Below, in pieces: positions 11,188 through 21,100 of a stretch of DNA of 64,000 bases; the stretch's first letter is position 1, and each line of letters begins with the position of its first letter. Source of the stretch: Platerodrilus igneus (Eukaryota; Arthropoda; Insecta; Coleoptera; Lycidae); assembly GCA_036346225.1 (NCBI GenBank), contig JARFIW010000108.1, forward strand, positions 2,480,001-2,544,000, read 5' to 3'. The position numbers and the translations under genes were made by a program. The notes under the pieces were generated by a model. That model did no database searches and was not told where the DNA came from. It was given only the letters and a program-made list of their open reading frames with translations.

Positions 11188-12045
11188 TTGAGTTTGGGTG
11201 TATGCCCAGAGATGATATCGTGGGCTAGAGCTACGTCGAAAAACTCAAACGCAAGATGCACAACATCCATGGTGATGTTAAAAAAATTCCATACCACAAG
11301 CGTTCGAATAAAGACATTAGGATCCGAAATTAATAGAAGGGGTCAAGGAAACGGGCGAAAAATGACTTGCACATATTTTGCCCCGAAAATAGTCGTCCGT
11401 ATCGCGTGGATAAAATGTGATCTTACTGGTCAGAGTACAATAATCAACGACGATCGTCAGCCAATACGGTTACAAACGGAACAGGTGGTGGTTTCTAGAA
11501 AACGAGTGTCGTAGGTTTTAGGACATCTGCAATGCTGGGACGAGAGATACGTCTACCGTGAAATCCTGAGCTTAGGTGTAAGTTCGGAGATGACAACTTA
11601 AACACTGGCTATGTCGAGAAGCTCAAACGCAAGATGCACGATATCCATGTTGACGCTAGGAAAAATATGCAGATCGCAAGCGATTGAATGAAGACCAGAT
11701 GTGACATCAAGGTGCAGGAGACTGGTTTTCAAGAGGGCGACCGCGTCTGGCTATACATTCTTAGACAGAAGCGTGGATTGCTGGCAAAGTTACAAAGTCA
11801 CTGAGAGAGTCCGTACCAAGTTATAAAAAGGAACAACGACGTGGTATATCGAAATCTTAAGCTTCTAAAAAGAAAAATACTAGCGATACGTGTTAACCGG
11901 TTAGCAAATTACTATAGTGATGACGCCGGCAGTGCTGAAGAACGTCACTACGCAGCAAGGCAATCAAGCAATTATACTCGTGATGATAAGCGAAGGTCTA
12001 GACTGAGCTATGATTGTTTCATGTCTTTTACAGCGCACAGGTAAA
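11188..12045 (+). pseudogene. Ty3/gypsy integrase C-terminus, two partial copies
   Basis: Continuation of the gypsy pol broken by the solo LTR. At about 11225-11300 a frame reads VEKLKRKMHNIHGD, a hallmark just before the C-terminal domain of gypsy integrases. The sequence then falls back to the pol linker (about 11400-11490) and repeats: VEKLKRKMHDIHVDARKN appears again at about 11610-11670, followed by FQEGDRVWLY and a VIKRNNDVVYRI strand (11735-11860), which form the SH3-like DNA-binding tail. So the 3' part of pol is tandemly duplicated. The chain ends in stops after about 11880. A possible 3' LTR start (TGTAGCGCC after a purine run) is near 12229, unproven. Confidence 0.72.
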
Positions 12046-12767
12046 ACGTTATTTGGAGTTACATCTATTCGATGAGCCATTGACCTTGGAATGTCCCGAG
12101 AACTTGCTCTGGCGTTTAAAAATAAATTTGGTGCTCCGGAACAACTTCACCGGCAACAACCAGAAGCTGTAAAGACCATACGGCTAAAGAACCAACATCG
12201 TTTCCTTTTTTAAGAAAGGATAGTGTAGCGCCAATTGGTCTGCACCCAACAACAATAATTACATTAAAATGTGAAGGTAGGGTTTAAATACAAAGGATGA
12301 TTGATGGCCACCTGCGGCGTTAAAGTCTGCTTTTAAATGTTACTATAGATACATGCGAGATATTTTTTAAAATACAGTAGGAAATTTCGGGAATGTGTTC
12401 TGTATAATTTCAGTATGTTTTAGACTAATTAGGAACAATTGAATTGTATATAAATTTGTGGGCATGGTTATTGCAAGGCAGTTCTAATTACAACTTTGAT
12501 TGCAATTCTAATTCTAGTGTAAAGCTTTGTTTGCAATATGTTCTAGTTTAATGCTCTGGTAGTCGTATATGTGATATAAATGTTGATATAAATAACTGTT
12601 TCATGCTTCGAGATTAAGTTAATTAATAAGATATCATAGTAGTTTTAAGAAGATTATACTTGTACTGTTGGTGACTAGCTGAAAGTAAATTACTGTGTAA
12701 GCTACTAGAAATTTTATTGTAGCTACAAGTTGGTAAAAGGGTTTGTGTAATTGGTTTGAAAATAAAG
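12046..12767. other. Probable 3' region of the gypsy remnant, no gene
   Basis: No coding match. A purine run followed by TGTAGCGCC at about 12229 could be a polypurine tract and LTR start, but no partner LTR is visible in the window. The rest is AT-rich. Confidence 0.3.
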
Positions 12768-12771
12768 AACT

Positions 12772-12971
12772 TGTTACGTTTTATTAGGTAAAGCTATAAA
12801 ATTAGATTTATTAATTTAAAGTTAGGGACTTATTTTTACAATTTGGGAAAAATCCCCGCTAAATACTGCAATTTTCGTTGACGCTGTAAAACCCCGGGAT
12901 TATTGGCATTCACACGGGTCTTGACGTCATTTACGTTTCTTTGCAATCTAGCTACCTTAAAAGTAATCTAA
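12772..12971 (+). repeat. Left inverted terminus
   Basis: Pairs with 15309-15503 in inverted orientation; strongest blocks are ATTTATTAATTTAAAGTTAGG, AATACTGCAATTTTC and CCTTAAAAGTAATCTAA. Confidence 0.9.
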
Positions 12972-13364
12972 TAATAGTTTCACTTTCCTGAATTTTGCAC
13001 ACTTAACTAATCCAATTACGTTGAAATTGAATTATTAGTAAATATTGCACACTTTTTAAAATCAACAAAAGCCATACTACAATATGGCGTTGTGATATTT
13101 AAGGTTACGCCAATAACTACTTGCCTTAAAAGTAATCTAATGATAGTTTCACTTTCCCGGATTTTTAGACACAACTAGATTGCAGGACTTTTTTGGCATA
13201 TTGAGATAAAAATATACTGTTGACTATATCACCGAGCCCGAACTGAACACAGAACAGACTGAGGAATTGCAGTTGACTATGTCAAAGTACACGAGCTGAA
13301 AACAGAACAAACCAAGAATCGCGAGAACTTCCAACTCATTTTTTGTGGTACCCAAAAATCAGCA

Positions 13365-13520
13365 CGCTCATTGGTCAAACTAAATTTGGAGATTCTTTTA
13401 CATTTGAAAATCGAAATACACAATTCCATTGGTTAAAGACATCGTCAACGTTTTACAACACAGGAAACATAGGAAATGGAAGTGTATAAATATAATTTCA
13501 AATTCTCCGAAAGACATTCG
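13365..13520 (+). promoter_or_regulatory. Predicted RNA polymerase II promoter
   Basis: Two ATTGG boxes (about 13370 and 13428, reverse CCAAT) precede TATAAATA at 13485-13492. A start about 30 bases downstream would fall near ATTCGTTAGTG at about 13517. The layout is that of an LTR U3 promoter. Prediction from motifs only. Confidence 0.5.
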
Positions 13521-13527
13521 TTAGTGC

Positions 13528-13665
13528 TCACCATAGCCTAAGGAATTCTCTTACAGTGCTTGCCATAGCCCGCAAAATCTTCTACAAGCAGCGCTCTCCA
13601 TAGCCTGGTAAAATTACAACACTCAGTGCTCCCCATAGCCTGTGCATTTTCTGACAGTGACGCTG
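13528..13665 (+). repeat. Short tandem array, about 37-bp unit x 4
   Basis: Four imperfect units share AGTGCT(C/T)NCCATAGCC with variable tails. The array lies just downstream of the predicted start site, in the would-be transcript leader. Confidence 0.75.
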
Positions 13666-13985
13666 TCTGCCGCCGTACCTGGGACACGCCACTACAATTC
13701 TTTGTACTAGTCAAATAATCTACGTATGGGTGGTAGGCTGCGTTTCATACACCAGGCCAACCGGAAGCAGGCACAGAAAGCTCTCCGACGTGCGCTGCTT
13801 CTGTCGCCTATGCCACCATCGCCGAAAGAACGAATTCAAACCGCTTCCACTACAAGTACATCCCGAGAAGTTGTTTATTGTGATGTTCATGACTGCATCT
13901 GTCAAGTGTACCTTCGGGAAAACGCCCTCGTAGAGTTTAACGACGACGCTCTCAACGAAGCCTAAGACACCACTTCTACGACGTC

Positions 13986-14480
13986 GGCCGAAGGGTACTG
14001 AAGATCACCGAAGACGTCCGGGCCTCTTAAAACTGTAAATATTTTTTAATTATCGCTGTTCAAGTTCTTACTGGGCCTCACAAATAAATTTCGAAGCTTT
14101 CCGAAGACAACCGAAGACTTCTGGACCCTCTTTACTTGTATATATTGTCAATTAGTAGTTTTTAATTTTATACCATAATTCTTTGTAACTTAACGTTGTC
14201 CCACAAATCAAACACAATGCCTTCCGAAGAGGCCCGAAGACCACCGAAGACGTCTGGACCTCTTCAAACTGTAAATATTTTCTAACTATAGTTGTTCAAG
14301 TTTTCACTGGGCCTCATAAGCAAATTCCGAAGCCTTCCGAGGAGTACCGAAGCCTTTCACACCGCCTTTAAACTGTATATACATTTATTTAATAAGTGTT
14401 TAAGTTTATTTTGGTTCCACAGGCAACAACGAAGCCTTCCGAAGATTATCGAAGACCTCAGAATTGCTTCAAACTATTAA
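13986..14480 (+). repeat. Tandem array, about 115-bp unit x 4.3
   Basis: Units begin near 13986, 14102, 14226, 14339 and 14441. Each has a CCGAAGAC-rich start, an AAACTGTAAATATTTT core, GTTCAAGTTT and ends with AAGCCTTCC. Purine-rich GAAGA clusters recur at each boundary and could act as splicing-enhancer-like elements if transcribed, which is speculation. Confidence 0.8.
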
Positions 14481-14685
14481 AAGCATTCAATTTTGACGAT
14501 TTCACTTTGTTTTTATATATTTATGAAACTTATAATTATTTTTGCTTATGCTTATTAGACAAATAATCAAGCCAAGCCTACATGCTTTCAGACAGCTCCC
14601 CCTCTAACGATAGCAATACGATGTTTTTAAATAAAACCTCCAAATTCGTTCATGATTATTGCTGATTCTGCCGCTTTTACGTCAG

Positions 14686-14692
14686 GTGAGTA
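14686..14692 (+). promoter_or_regulatory. 5' splice-site-like motif CAG|GTGAGTA
   Basis: A near-consensus donor just before the gag fragment and about 50 bases after AATAAA (14629-14634). The same heptamer, or its GTAAGTA variant, occurs in the other LTR-like segments of this window. Confidence 0.4.
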
Positions 14693-14735
14693 AATTTAAT
14701 TAAGAAAATTTACAATATTTGACTCTGCGTATCGT

Positions 14736-15306
14736 TTGAAATATTATAAATATAAATCACGTCCATTTAAAAGAGTTCGAAATATAATTCCGGCTGCCGC
14801 ACAAAATGAAAAACGTTTGCAATATCGGGCGGCAATTTCGCATAATTTAAATATTTCATGTAATTTTAATATGCACCCTATTGATCCCGATAAAGACTTG
14901 ACTGAAATAAATGACACAATCGAGGATATAAAAACTATTGTTCATACTATAGACCCGATTTTTATAAAAATAGAATTAGTCCGCGCTCAGTCAAGATTAA
15001 TACACGTAAAACAACGTTTAGACCTATTTGCAAATTCTGACCCCGAAAATTTGATAAAAACCAAAATGAACTTATATCTGATCTATTTCTCATTGAAGAT
15101 CTTGTTTTGGATAGATTAGGTGTTACTCCAGAACCTCTTGTCATTAGCCCCAATTTAAATAACCTATTGTTATATGCCGAAAACATAAACGTCTCCAAAT
15201 CTGTTCCGATCTATAAGTGGAATCTTACTCTTTCAGGATATAACTCAAAAAGCTCTAACTTCTTTTCTTGAACTGATAGACGATTTAAAAGCGGGAAAGT
15301 AAAATA
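14736..15306 (+). pseudogene. Gypsy gag N-terminal fragment
   Basis: A 127-codon open frame (14736-15119), then a frameshift into a second frame to about 15240 and another to about 15304. The first part is charged and helical, and the second ends with VPIYKWNLTLSG and then FLELIDDLKAGK. That pair of motifs is the start of the capsid domain in many insect gypsy gag proteins (Y-K-W-x-(3)-F-S-G ... FLERV-x-EL). A related gag is at 28370-29215. The domain is cut off at the right inverted terminus, so no complete capsid could be made. Family recognition is from memory of the motif and is fairly secure. Confidence 0.6.
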
Positions 15307-15308
15307 GT

Positions 15309-15503
15309 TAGATTACTTTTAAGGCAACCAGACAGCAAAGATACGCGAATGACGTCGAAACCCGTGTGAACGCTAATAATCCCAGAGTTTCACAGCGTCC
15401 AAGAAAATTGCAGTATTCAGGGGGGATTTTTCCGATTTCTAAAAAATCCCTAACTTTAAATTAATAAACCTAATTTTATAACTTTACACAATAAAACGTA
15501 GCA
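15309..15503 (-). repeat. Right inverted terminus
   Basis: Reverse complement of the left terminus. Its inner edge abuts the gag fragment, which stops there in mid-domain. Confidence 0.9.
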
Positions 15504-15539
15504 AACTTTTATTGCAAATAGGGTTTTCGTTACAGTAAG

Positions 15540-15869
15540 TGTTAAGTTGTTTTCAAGCTGTGTTTACAGTTTACCCTTCAACATTCCTTGTTTGCGCTTA
15601 CCTGCCCCTTTTCTTTCCTATATAGAGCGGAAGGTGCGGTACGGAACAAAAGAAACAGTCAAGAGTGTGGTGTTCAAGACTCTGGTCAAGCCGCATGTGC
15701 ATCCGCAGTCAAAGGACGCGCGTTAGCGGTTTTCCTATAATGTGTGTGAAACAAAACATTGCACATCATCATTATAGTCCTCTCAAACACGTTTGGATTG
15801 GTTCATGACCTATGGTACACGTCATGGTAACAGATAAAACAGTAAGTGTTAATATTAATTTATTACGCG
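15540..15869 (+). repeat. BEL/Pao 5' LTR
   Basis: Direct repeat partner of 19982-20300. Shared blocks include GAGCGGAAGGTGCGGTACGG, CCGCAGTCAAAGGACGCGCG and GACCTATGGTACACGTCATG. Visible indels and substitutions between the two LTRs indicate an old insertion. Confidence 0.9.
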
Positions 15870-16507
15870 CTGTATATTGTACATTATTGGACCTTCAAAT
15901 TCCGGATATCTAATTCATTATAATGTGATTATTCAATTCATAAATTTTTCTTATAATTAATCCTAATCATTTATCGTGTTTTGATCCTCATTGTTTCATT
16001 ACATTTTCGTGGTTACCTTTGATAACTACTAACGCTTAGTGTAGCTATCACTTCCTTCATTCAATTAATAATAATTATATTCATTTAATCAAAGTTGATG
16101 TATTAGTATTTACTACAAACTGAAAGCTATAAAACGTTGGTACGTACACAGTTTGCCCCTTGGAAATAACAGGATATTATAAAATAAATGCCTAGTTTTT
16201 ATTTTACCTGCTTCAAAAGAATGTTTTGGGTACATGAAGTTAATTCTTACTCAGTTAGCTGATGATGAGTTTGTGGCTTTATAATTGCATGTGCACCAGA
16301 CAAACAAATTACATCGGTTGTAAAATTCATATCTTGCTATTTGGGAGCTTTTAACGAAGTGAACATATTTTCACTGCTTGGTTTGGTTCTCAGGTATGTT
16401 CCTTGTTAGAAAATTTTGTTTAGAATTGTATTAAGGCAATTCTACGTCAGCAGTGTTGCAAGGTTTTGGTTATTGGTATTTAATTTGTGGTCGTGTCATT
16501 CAGCATA

Positions 16508-17247
16508 ATGACTCAATTTCGAATTTCTATGGATGGTCCAATTTTAGATATGAAGGATGCTGTCAATAGGATTTCAGAATTATTGGTTAGTAGTGGAAGA
16601 TTGGAAAAGACTCGCAAAAATTTGGTGGCAATAAAATTGTTTACAAAAGCCGCCATGGATACCAAGCAAGAAGCTGATGTGTCTTATCATGCGTGTATCT
16701 TCGATGAAGAAAATGCAAGAGGCATTCAGGAAATTGGATCGCTTCGTATCGAATTGGATAAAATGCTACTGTCGATAGAAATTTGTAATAGTAAGTTTGA
16801 AAGCATGTTTGATTCGATGGAGATTAAACCTTAAAATTAATTTGAAAATAGGTTTGGATCGCCTACTGGTCTTGGTGGTGTTACCAATATTTGATTGCCG
16901 CGAGTATCAATAAGTAAGTTCAATGGAAAGTTTTGTGATTTTAACGCTTATCATAACATGTTCCAAAATTTAGTTTATGACAACCAGAATTTATTACGTA
17001 TTGAAAAATATTTCTTCTTACTGGATTCTCTGGATTCAAATTCGAAAAATCTTATTCATCATCTGGCTGTCACAAATGAAATTTTTTATAACCGCTTATT
17101 CAATTATCGTTGAGTGTTACGAGTGTCGTCGTTTATTGGCAAAAACATACTATTCAGCGTTAGAAAAATTTGTAAAGCTTAATCTAACTCACATGTAGAA
17201 TTAAGAAAGTTACTAAATTGCTTTGTAGAAAATTTGACTGACTTACG
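16508..17247 (+). pseudogene. BEL/Pao gag, first part
   Basis: An ATG at 16508 opens a helical segment of about 109 codons ending at a stop at 16832-16834. After a short break, 16895-17247 reads LPRVSISKFNGKFCDFN, the family's LPK/R-I-x-(3)-F-x-G-x-(2)-x-W/F motif, and continues with DSLDSNSKNLIHHLAVTNE, the capsid core. A frameshift follows near 17113 and the match resumes in another frame (ELRKLLNCFVENLTDL). BEL/Pao gag packages the element's RNA in cytoplasmic particles. The solo LTR at 17248 breaks the frame; deleting it with one TACG copy would keep gag in frame with 17798 onward. Dead copy. Confidence 0.8.
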
Positions 17248-17797
17248 AGATAGGTTTTGGACCTCTTGGAGCTGCTTTTTAAAAAAAGCTTCCTCAAAAA
17301 ACTCTTTTATCAATTTATTTGAAATAGAAATTAAAATATTAATTTTTAATTGCAGGTACGTTATATGTAGTAACGTATTGGTTTCAAAAATATTATAAGT
17401 TACTAAACACTAAATTAATTAATTAAACTAAATGGAGTAGTTTGTACAACCAACAATGTAAAAGTTGTGAAGCTCGAGACTGACTATTCTGCCTCTCACA
17501 TTGTTTGTGGGAACTGCAGAGCTCATGTCTGCTTATTCCTTTATTTAATACAAAGTATTACATTTTAATTGTCTTAATTCTAATAATTGCTTTTTATAAC
17601 ATAATGTGTCCTGCACCTGAAGTATCATGTTGCGTCTGGAATACAATGTTTGTTTCCGTTCTCATGTCTGGCTTGTGAACTTTCATTAACCTTTTGTAAC
17701 GTGTCTTTCAATTTATACTTTGTAACAGTCTAACTTAAGATTTAATAATTCCATTTAATTATGCATATATATTGATTTGGGGAATATGTAACTTGCG
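17244..17797 (-). mobile_element. Solo errantivirus-type LTR inside BEL/Pao gag
   Basis: The 546-base LTR (17248-17793) is on the minus strand, beginning AGTTACATATTCCCC and ending ACCTATCT. It aligns end to end with the LTRs at 30208-30715, 33179-33775 and 36759-37331 (shared TACAATGTTTGTTTCCGTTC-type block, CTCGAGACTGA, TTTTGGACC). The flanks TACG (17244-17247) and TGCG (17794-17797) look like a 4-bp duplication with one substitution. Supporting this, gag is in frame across the site when the LTR and one duplication are ignored. Confidence 0.85.
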
Positions 17798-17952
17798 TCA
17801 AATGAAAATTGATTTGTTGGATTTGATTCTTTTCAATATGCTATCAAAAAAATTGGAGGCCAACTTGCTAAAAATTTTCGAGTTGGAAAATACTTAGGAT
17901 ATTCCAACATTTGAACAATTGAAATCGTTTGTTGAAAAGCACTGTACTAGGG
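17798..17952 (+). pseudogene. BEL/Pao gag, continuation
   Basis: About 50 codons continuing gag: a FNMLSKKLEANLL helix and IPTFEQLKSFVEK, matching the (L)PTFEQLxxF(L/V)E segment of BEL/Pao gag. One stop interrupts it. The mariner insertion or deletion starts right after. Confidence 0.7.
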
Positions 17953-17954
17953 TA

Positions 17955-19015
17955 AGGTGAAAAGTTCACTGCCTACGATGAAAGACTGCAATTTTCAGTA
18001 AAAAAAATGATTTTATTTTTCGATATAATCCCCTTTAACTTCAATACACTTGGTCCAGCGTTTCTTCAACATCAGTATTCCTTCCCGGAAGTGAGAGTCT
18101 AGAAGGCTGTGAAAATATTCATCTACGGCCCTCTCAACTTCTTCATTGGACATGAAGCACTTCCCAGAAACAAATTTTTTCAATTTTGGGAACAGATAGA
18201 AGTCTGAGGGCGCCAAATCAGGGGAATAGGGGGAATGGCCGAGCAAGTCGTACTTCAAATTCGTTAATTTTCCCATCGCCAACGCACCCTTGTATGCAGG
18301 TGCGTTGTCTTGGTGAAAGATGATTCTTTTTCTTCTTCAAGCCAGCCTTCTTCTTGCGAATTTTGGCATCCAGCTTGTCAAGGAGGGTGGAGTAATATTG
18401 GCCTGTAATTGTTCTGCCTTTTTCAAGGTAATCTATTAACAGAATCTCTTTCGCATCCCAAAACACGGTGGCCATCACCTTTTTGGCAAATGCGATCGAC
18501 TTCGCTTTGTTTGGCGCTGAACAACCGGCTTCCACCCATTGCTTCGACTGCTGTTTCGTTTCTGGTGTGTAATGGTGGACCCATGTCTCATCCATAGTGG
18601 CAAATCACCGCACAAAATCGCTTGGATCCTTATTGAACCGGGCCAAACATTGCTGCAATACTCGTTTTCGCATTTGCTTTTGATCGGCATTCAACAAATG
18701 CGGCACCCATCTTGCGCAGAGCTTTCGCATCCCTAACTCTTTGTGTAAGATGTTTCGCACCCTTTAGTCCGATATCCCTACAGCCTCAGCTATCTCGTTC
18801 ACTTTCATTCGTCTATCATCCAACACGATATCATACACTTCTTCGATCATTTCCGGTGTGGTTGCGGTTTTTGGTCGTCTTTCAAGTGGGTCAGCTTCGA
18901 GAGACGTGCGACCGCGTTTAAATTCAGCTGCCCACAGAATTGGTACAACATCGTTTATGGCTTCAACTTCCAGAAGAAGAATGTCCATCGTTTAGCGTAT
19001 CTCGTTCATAAGATC
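17955..19015 (-). mobile_element. mariner DNA transposon, decayed
   Basis: The segment between BEL gag and BEL integrase is filled by a minus-strand mariner. The transposase occupies about 18988-18013. I could not align clear terminal inverted repeats at either edge, so the ends are approximate. BEL pol sequence is missing across the site, so the insertion was accompanied or followed by a large deletion. Confidence 0.8.
18013..18988 (-). pseudogene. mariner transposase (D,D34D type)
   Basis: Cut-and-paste transposase remnant in three frames. 18988-18764 gives the N-terminal helix-turn-helix region (WAAEFKRGRTSLEADP, RRPKTATT, VNEIAEAVGIS). 18595-18218 gives the first catalytic box MDETWVHHY, then VFWDAKEILLIDYLEKGRTI. 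A one-base frameshift lies near 18330, at the second catalytic box, where another frame reads FHQDNAPAY. 18282-18013 gives the third catalytic box YSPDLAPSDFYLFP and the end GDYIEK. All three catalytic aspartates are still encoded, but not in one frame. The first about 20 residues of a typical 345-residue mariner are altered or missing. Target DNA would be TA. Confidence 0.9.
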
Positions 19016-19059
19016 CGTTGTTAGTCGAGACAGAACGACGACCTTTATCATTAAATGTT

Positions 19060-19902
19060 GTTATTTTAGAGAATTTCTTAGACTCATTGACTACTCGCTT
19101 TTCAAATTTGGCATATGTTAAATTATTTCATGCGTACGCCACTTTATTTCTAATACGCGAACACCATCGAAATCGCGCAGAGATGCGTCCGATTATGCTT
19201 CTATGACTGAACAGCAATGTTGTCTTCATATTTTGGTCAAAAAGGTTTAACAAGAAGTGTTCCTTCAAGAGATTTGTAATATAGCCATTTATATTCAATC
19301 CCCCCCTACCGCTCTTCATTTCGGATGTTTATGGGAAGCCGGGATTAAATCAGTCAAATCTCATCACAAAAAGATCGTTGGAAATCAAATATTGTCGTAT
19401 GAAGAACTCAATATTGTTCTTGTTCAAATTGAATCTCTTCTTAATTCAAAGCCTTTGTGCCCGTTAAGTACTAATCCCGAAAATATTTTTGTATTTAACG
19501 CCGACTTATTTTCTTGGTTTGGAACCTGTGTCGGTTCTACCAGATCCTGATGTTACTGCCTTGAAGATTCCTCATTTGGACCGCTGGTAGCTAATTCAGC
19601 GCATACAACAAGATTTCAGGAAAAAGTGACGAACAAGTTATTTGCATACCCTGCAACAAAGAACTAAATGGTTCACTTCATCTTCTCAAATCCCAGTTAG
19701 GACATTGGTTTTAATCAAAGAGAGTCAATCTCCTGGTCTCTTCTGGCGACTAGGCCGCATCTATTATTTATTTTCTGAAAGCGATGGAGTTATTCGAGTA
19801 GCTAGGGTAAAAACTATGCAAGGCACAAATAAAAGACTTTTAATCAAGTTGTGTCTTCTACCAGTAGACAGCACAACTCAATCGTTTAAAGATGAATATT
19901 AA
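19060..19902 (+). pseudogene. BEL/Pao integrase C-terminal half
   Basis: The integrase inserts the cDNA into the host chromosome. 19257-19550 carries the family signature PPTALHFGCLWEAGIKSVKS (normal PHFGGLWEAG; here CLWEAG) and a QIESLLNSKPLCPLS helix containing the position of the catalytic Glu region. A frameshift follows near 19510, and 19642-19902 reads TLQQRTKWF, VLIKESQSPG, WRLGRI and VKTMQG, the C-terminal GPY/F-like part, ending in LCLLPVDS and a stop at 19900-19902. Upstream (19060-19256) the catalytic core is barely recognisable. Non-functional. Confidence 0.85.
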
Positions 19903-19981
19903 ATGTAGCCTAGTATTCGTTTTATTTTCATTAGTCCATAGTTTAAAAATAAGTTGATCAATCTTATTTTGATGGGCGGTA

Positions 19982-20307
19982 TGTTAAGGCGTTTTCAAGC
20001 TGCTTTACTCTTCAACATTTCTTGTTTTCGCTTACCTACCTCTTTCCTTTCCTATACAGAGCGGAAGGTGCGGTACGGAACAAAAAAAACAGCGTGGGGT
20101 TCAAGACTCTGGTCAAGCCGCAAGTGCATCCGCAGTCAAAGGACGCGCGTTCGCGGTTTTCCCATAATGTGTATGTGAAACAAAACATTGCTCATCATCA
20201 TTATACAGTCCATTCAAACACGTTTGGGATAGTGTATGACCTATGGTACACGTCATGGTAATAGATAAAACAGTACATGTTAATATTAATTTATTACGCG
20301 AGTTACA
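19982..20307 (+). repeat. BEL/Pao 3' LTR
   Basis: Partner of 15540-15869. A GGGCGG purine-rich stretch just before TGTTAAG (19975-19981) may be the polypurine tract. Confidence 0.88.
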
Positions 20308-20317
20308 TATCCCCCAA

Positions 20318-20319
<2 letters not shown>

Positions 20320-20360
<41 letters not shown>
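20320..20360. repeat. (TA)n microsatellite
   Basis: Pure TA run joining the BEL 3' LTR flank to the SINE-like repeat. Confidence 0.95.
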
Positions 20361-20363
<3 letters not shown>

Positions 20364-20471
20364 GTTCAAATTCTGTCCAAGACCTTATATTTTCCATCTT
20401 TCAATTACTAGCTCGATTTGAAATGATCATTTGGGCTTTGCATAAAAGTCTAAGTTATTATTTCATCTTAT

Positions 20472-20480
<9 letters not shown>
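20361..20480 (+). repeat. SINE-like fragment (copy 2)
   Basis: Diverged copy of 4481-4605. The B box is mutated to GGTTCAAATTC and the CCGGCACC acceptor is lost, while the body (CAATTACTAGCTCGATTTG, GATCATTTGGGCTTTGCATA) is well kept. It is bounded on both sides by TA microsatellites. Confidence 0.75.

Positions 20481-20558
<78 letters not shown>
20477..20558. repeat. (TA)n microsatellite, interrupted
   Basis: About 80 bases of TA with one AAA interruption near 20515. Confidence 0.95.
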
Positions 20559-21100
20559 ATATGATAACGTCGCACGCCGATGTAATAAACGTCCAGTTTC
20601 CTGCTGAACGCCACCGCCCTGTGTTTTTCTAATATTCTAATTTTAATTATGTTACGGCTAGCCCAGTTTAATTCACACGATGATGATAATGATGATCAAA
20701 TAAATTTACTCCATCAAATATTACCTGTTTGGAATGATAAAACAAAGTCAATCAACATTCGTATAATGAAAGGAAGTAATATCTACACTTCACAATTTGG
20801 TAATCTGACAAATAAACCCTTCAATCAATTAATGTTATTTAGATTATCTATCCCATAAATTATCTCCCTTTTACTGAAAAAATCTAGAACGTTCAAGACC
20901 TTTTGATTCTCTTTACGTAAATTTCAACGTGTTAAATAATTTTGTCGACTCCTTACAGATTAGAAAAAATACATTCGGTTTTTAAATTTAAATTTGAAAA
21001 GATTCCTCATACTAGTTAGCACTGACCTGTGATTTCCTGATAAGTCTTTTTCCCCTTTTGTTTGCTGTTGCGTGTGGTGGATCAACATCCCGTTATTATC
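20559..21100. other. No recognised gene
   Basis: A 69-codon open frame at 20649-20858 (+), acidic near its start, has no family I recognise. Nothing else is supported. Confidence 0.3.

Larger units (their letters stand above)
12768..15507 (+). mobile_element. TGTTACG-bounded unit with 0.2-kb inverted termini and AACT duplication
   Basis: The unit runs 12772-15503. The left end (TGTTACGTTTTATT, 12772-12971) and the right end read in reverse complement (TGCTACGTTTTATT, 15309-15503) align over about 200 bases with scattered mismatches. Immediately outside lie AACT at 12768-12771 and AACT at 15504-15507. Inside, in order: direct repetition of the terminal inner motif (13121-13161), CCAAT/TATA-like motifs, two tandem arrays, AATAAA, a GTGAGTA donor-like site and a gypsy gag fragment cut off at the right terminus. 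TGT-initiated long termini with a 4-bp duplication fit Ginger-type DNA transposons from memory; the contents fit a gypsy LTR plus leader. A related unit is at 60569-63999. Confidence 0.75.
15540..20307 (+). mobile_element. Defective BEL/Pao LTR retrotransposon
   Basis: Two direct repeats of about 320-330 bases (15540-15869 and 19982-20300) frame plus-strand BEL/Pao gag at the left and integrase at the right. Protease, reverse transcriptase and RNase H are absent: gag is followed by a mariner copy and then directly by the integrase. A solo errantivirus-type LTR interrupts gag. Both LTRs begin TGTTAAG; the 3' ends are less certain (homology stops after ATTACGCG, possible CA at 20307). I find no matching target duplication, so the flanks may have been altered. 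Confidence 0.85.

Noticed and set aside
13986..14480. CRISPR-like array
   Set aside because: Units of about 115 bp are contiguous and imperfect, with no distinct spacers, in a eukaryotic repeat setting.
19015..19206. Small gene at 19018-19206 (+)
   Set aside because: Lies in the decayed BEL integrase core; the frame does not match the integrase and has no independent support.
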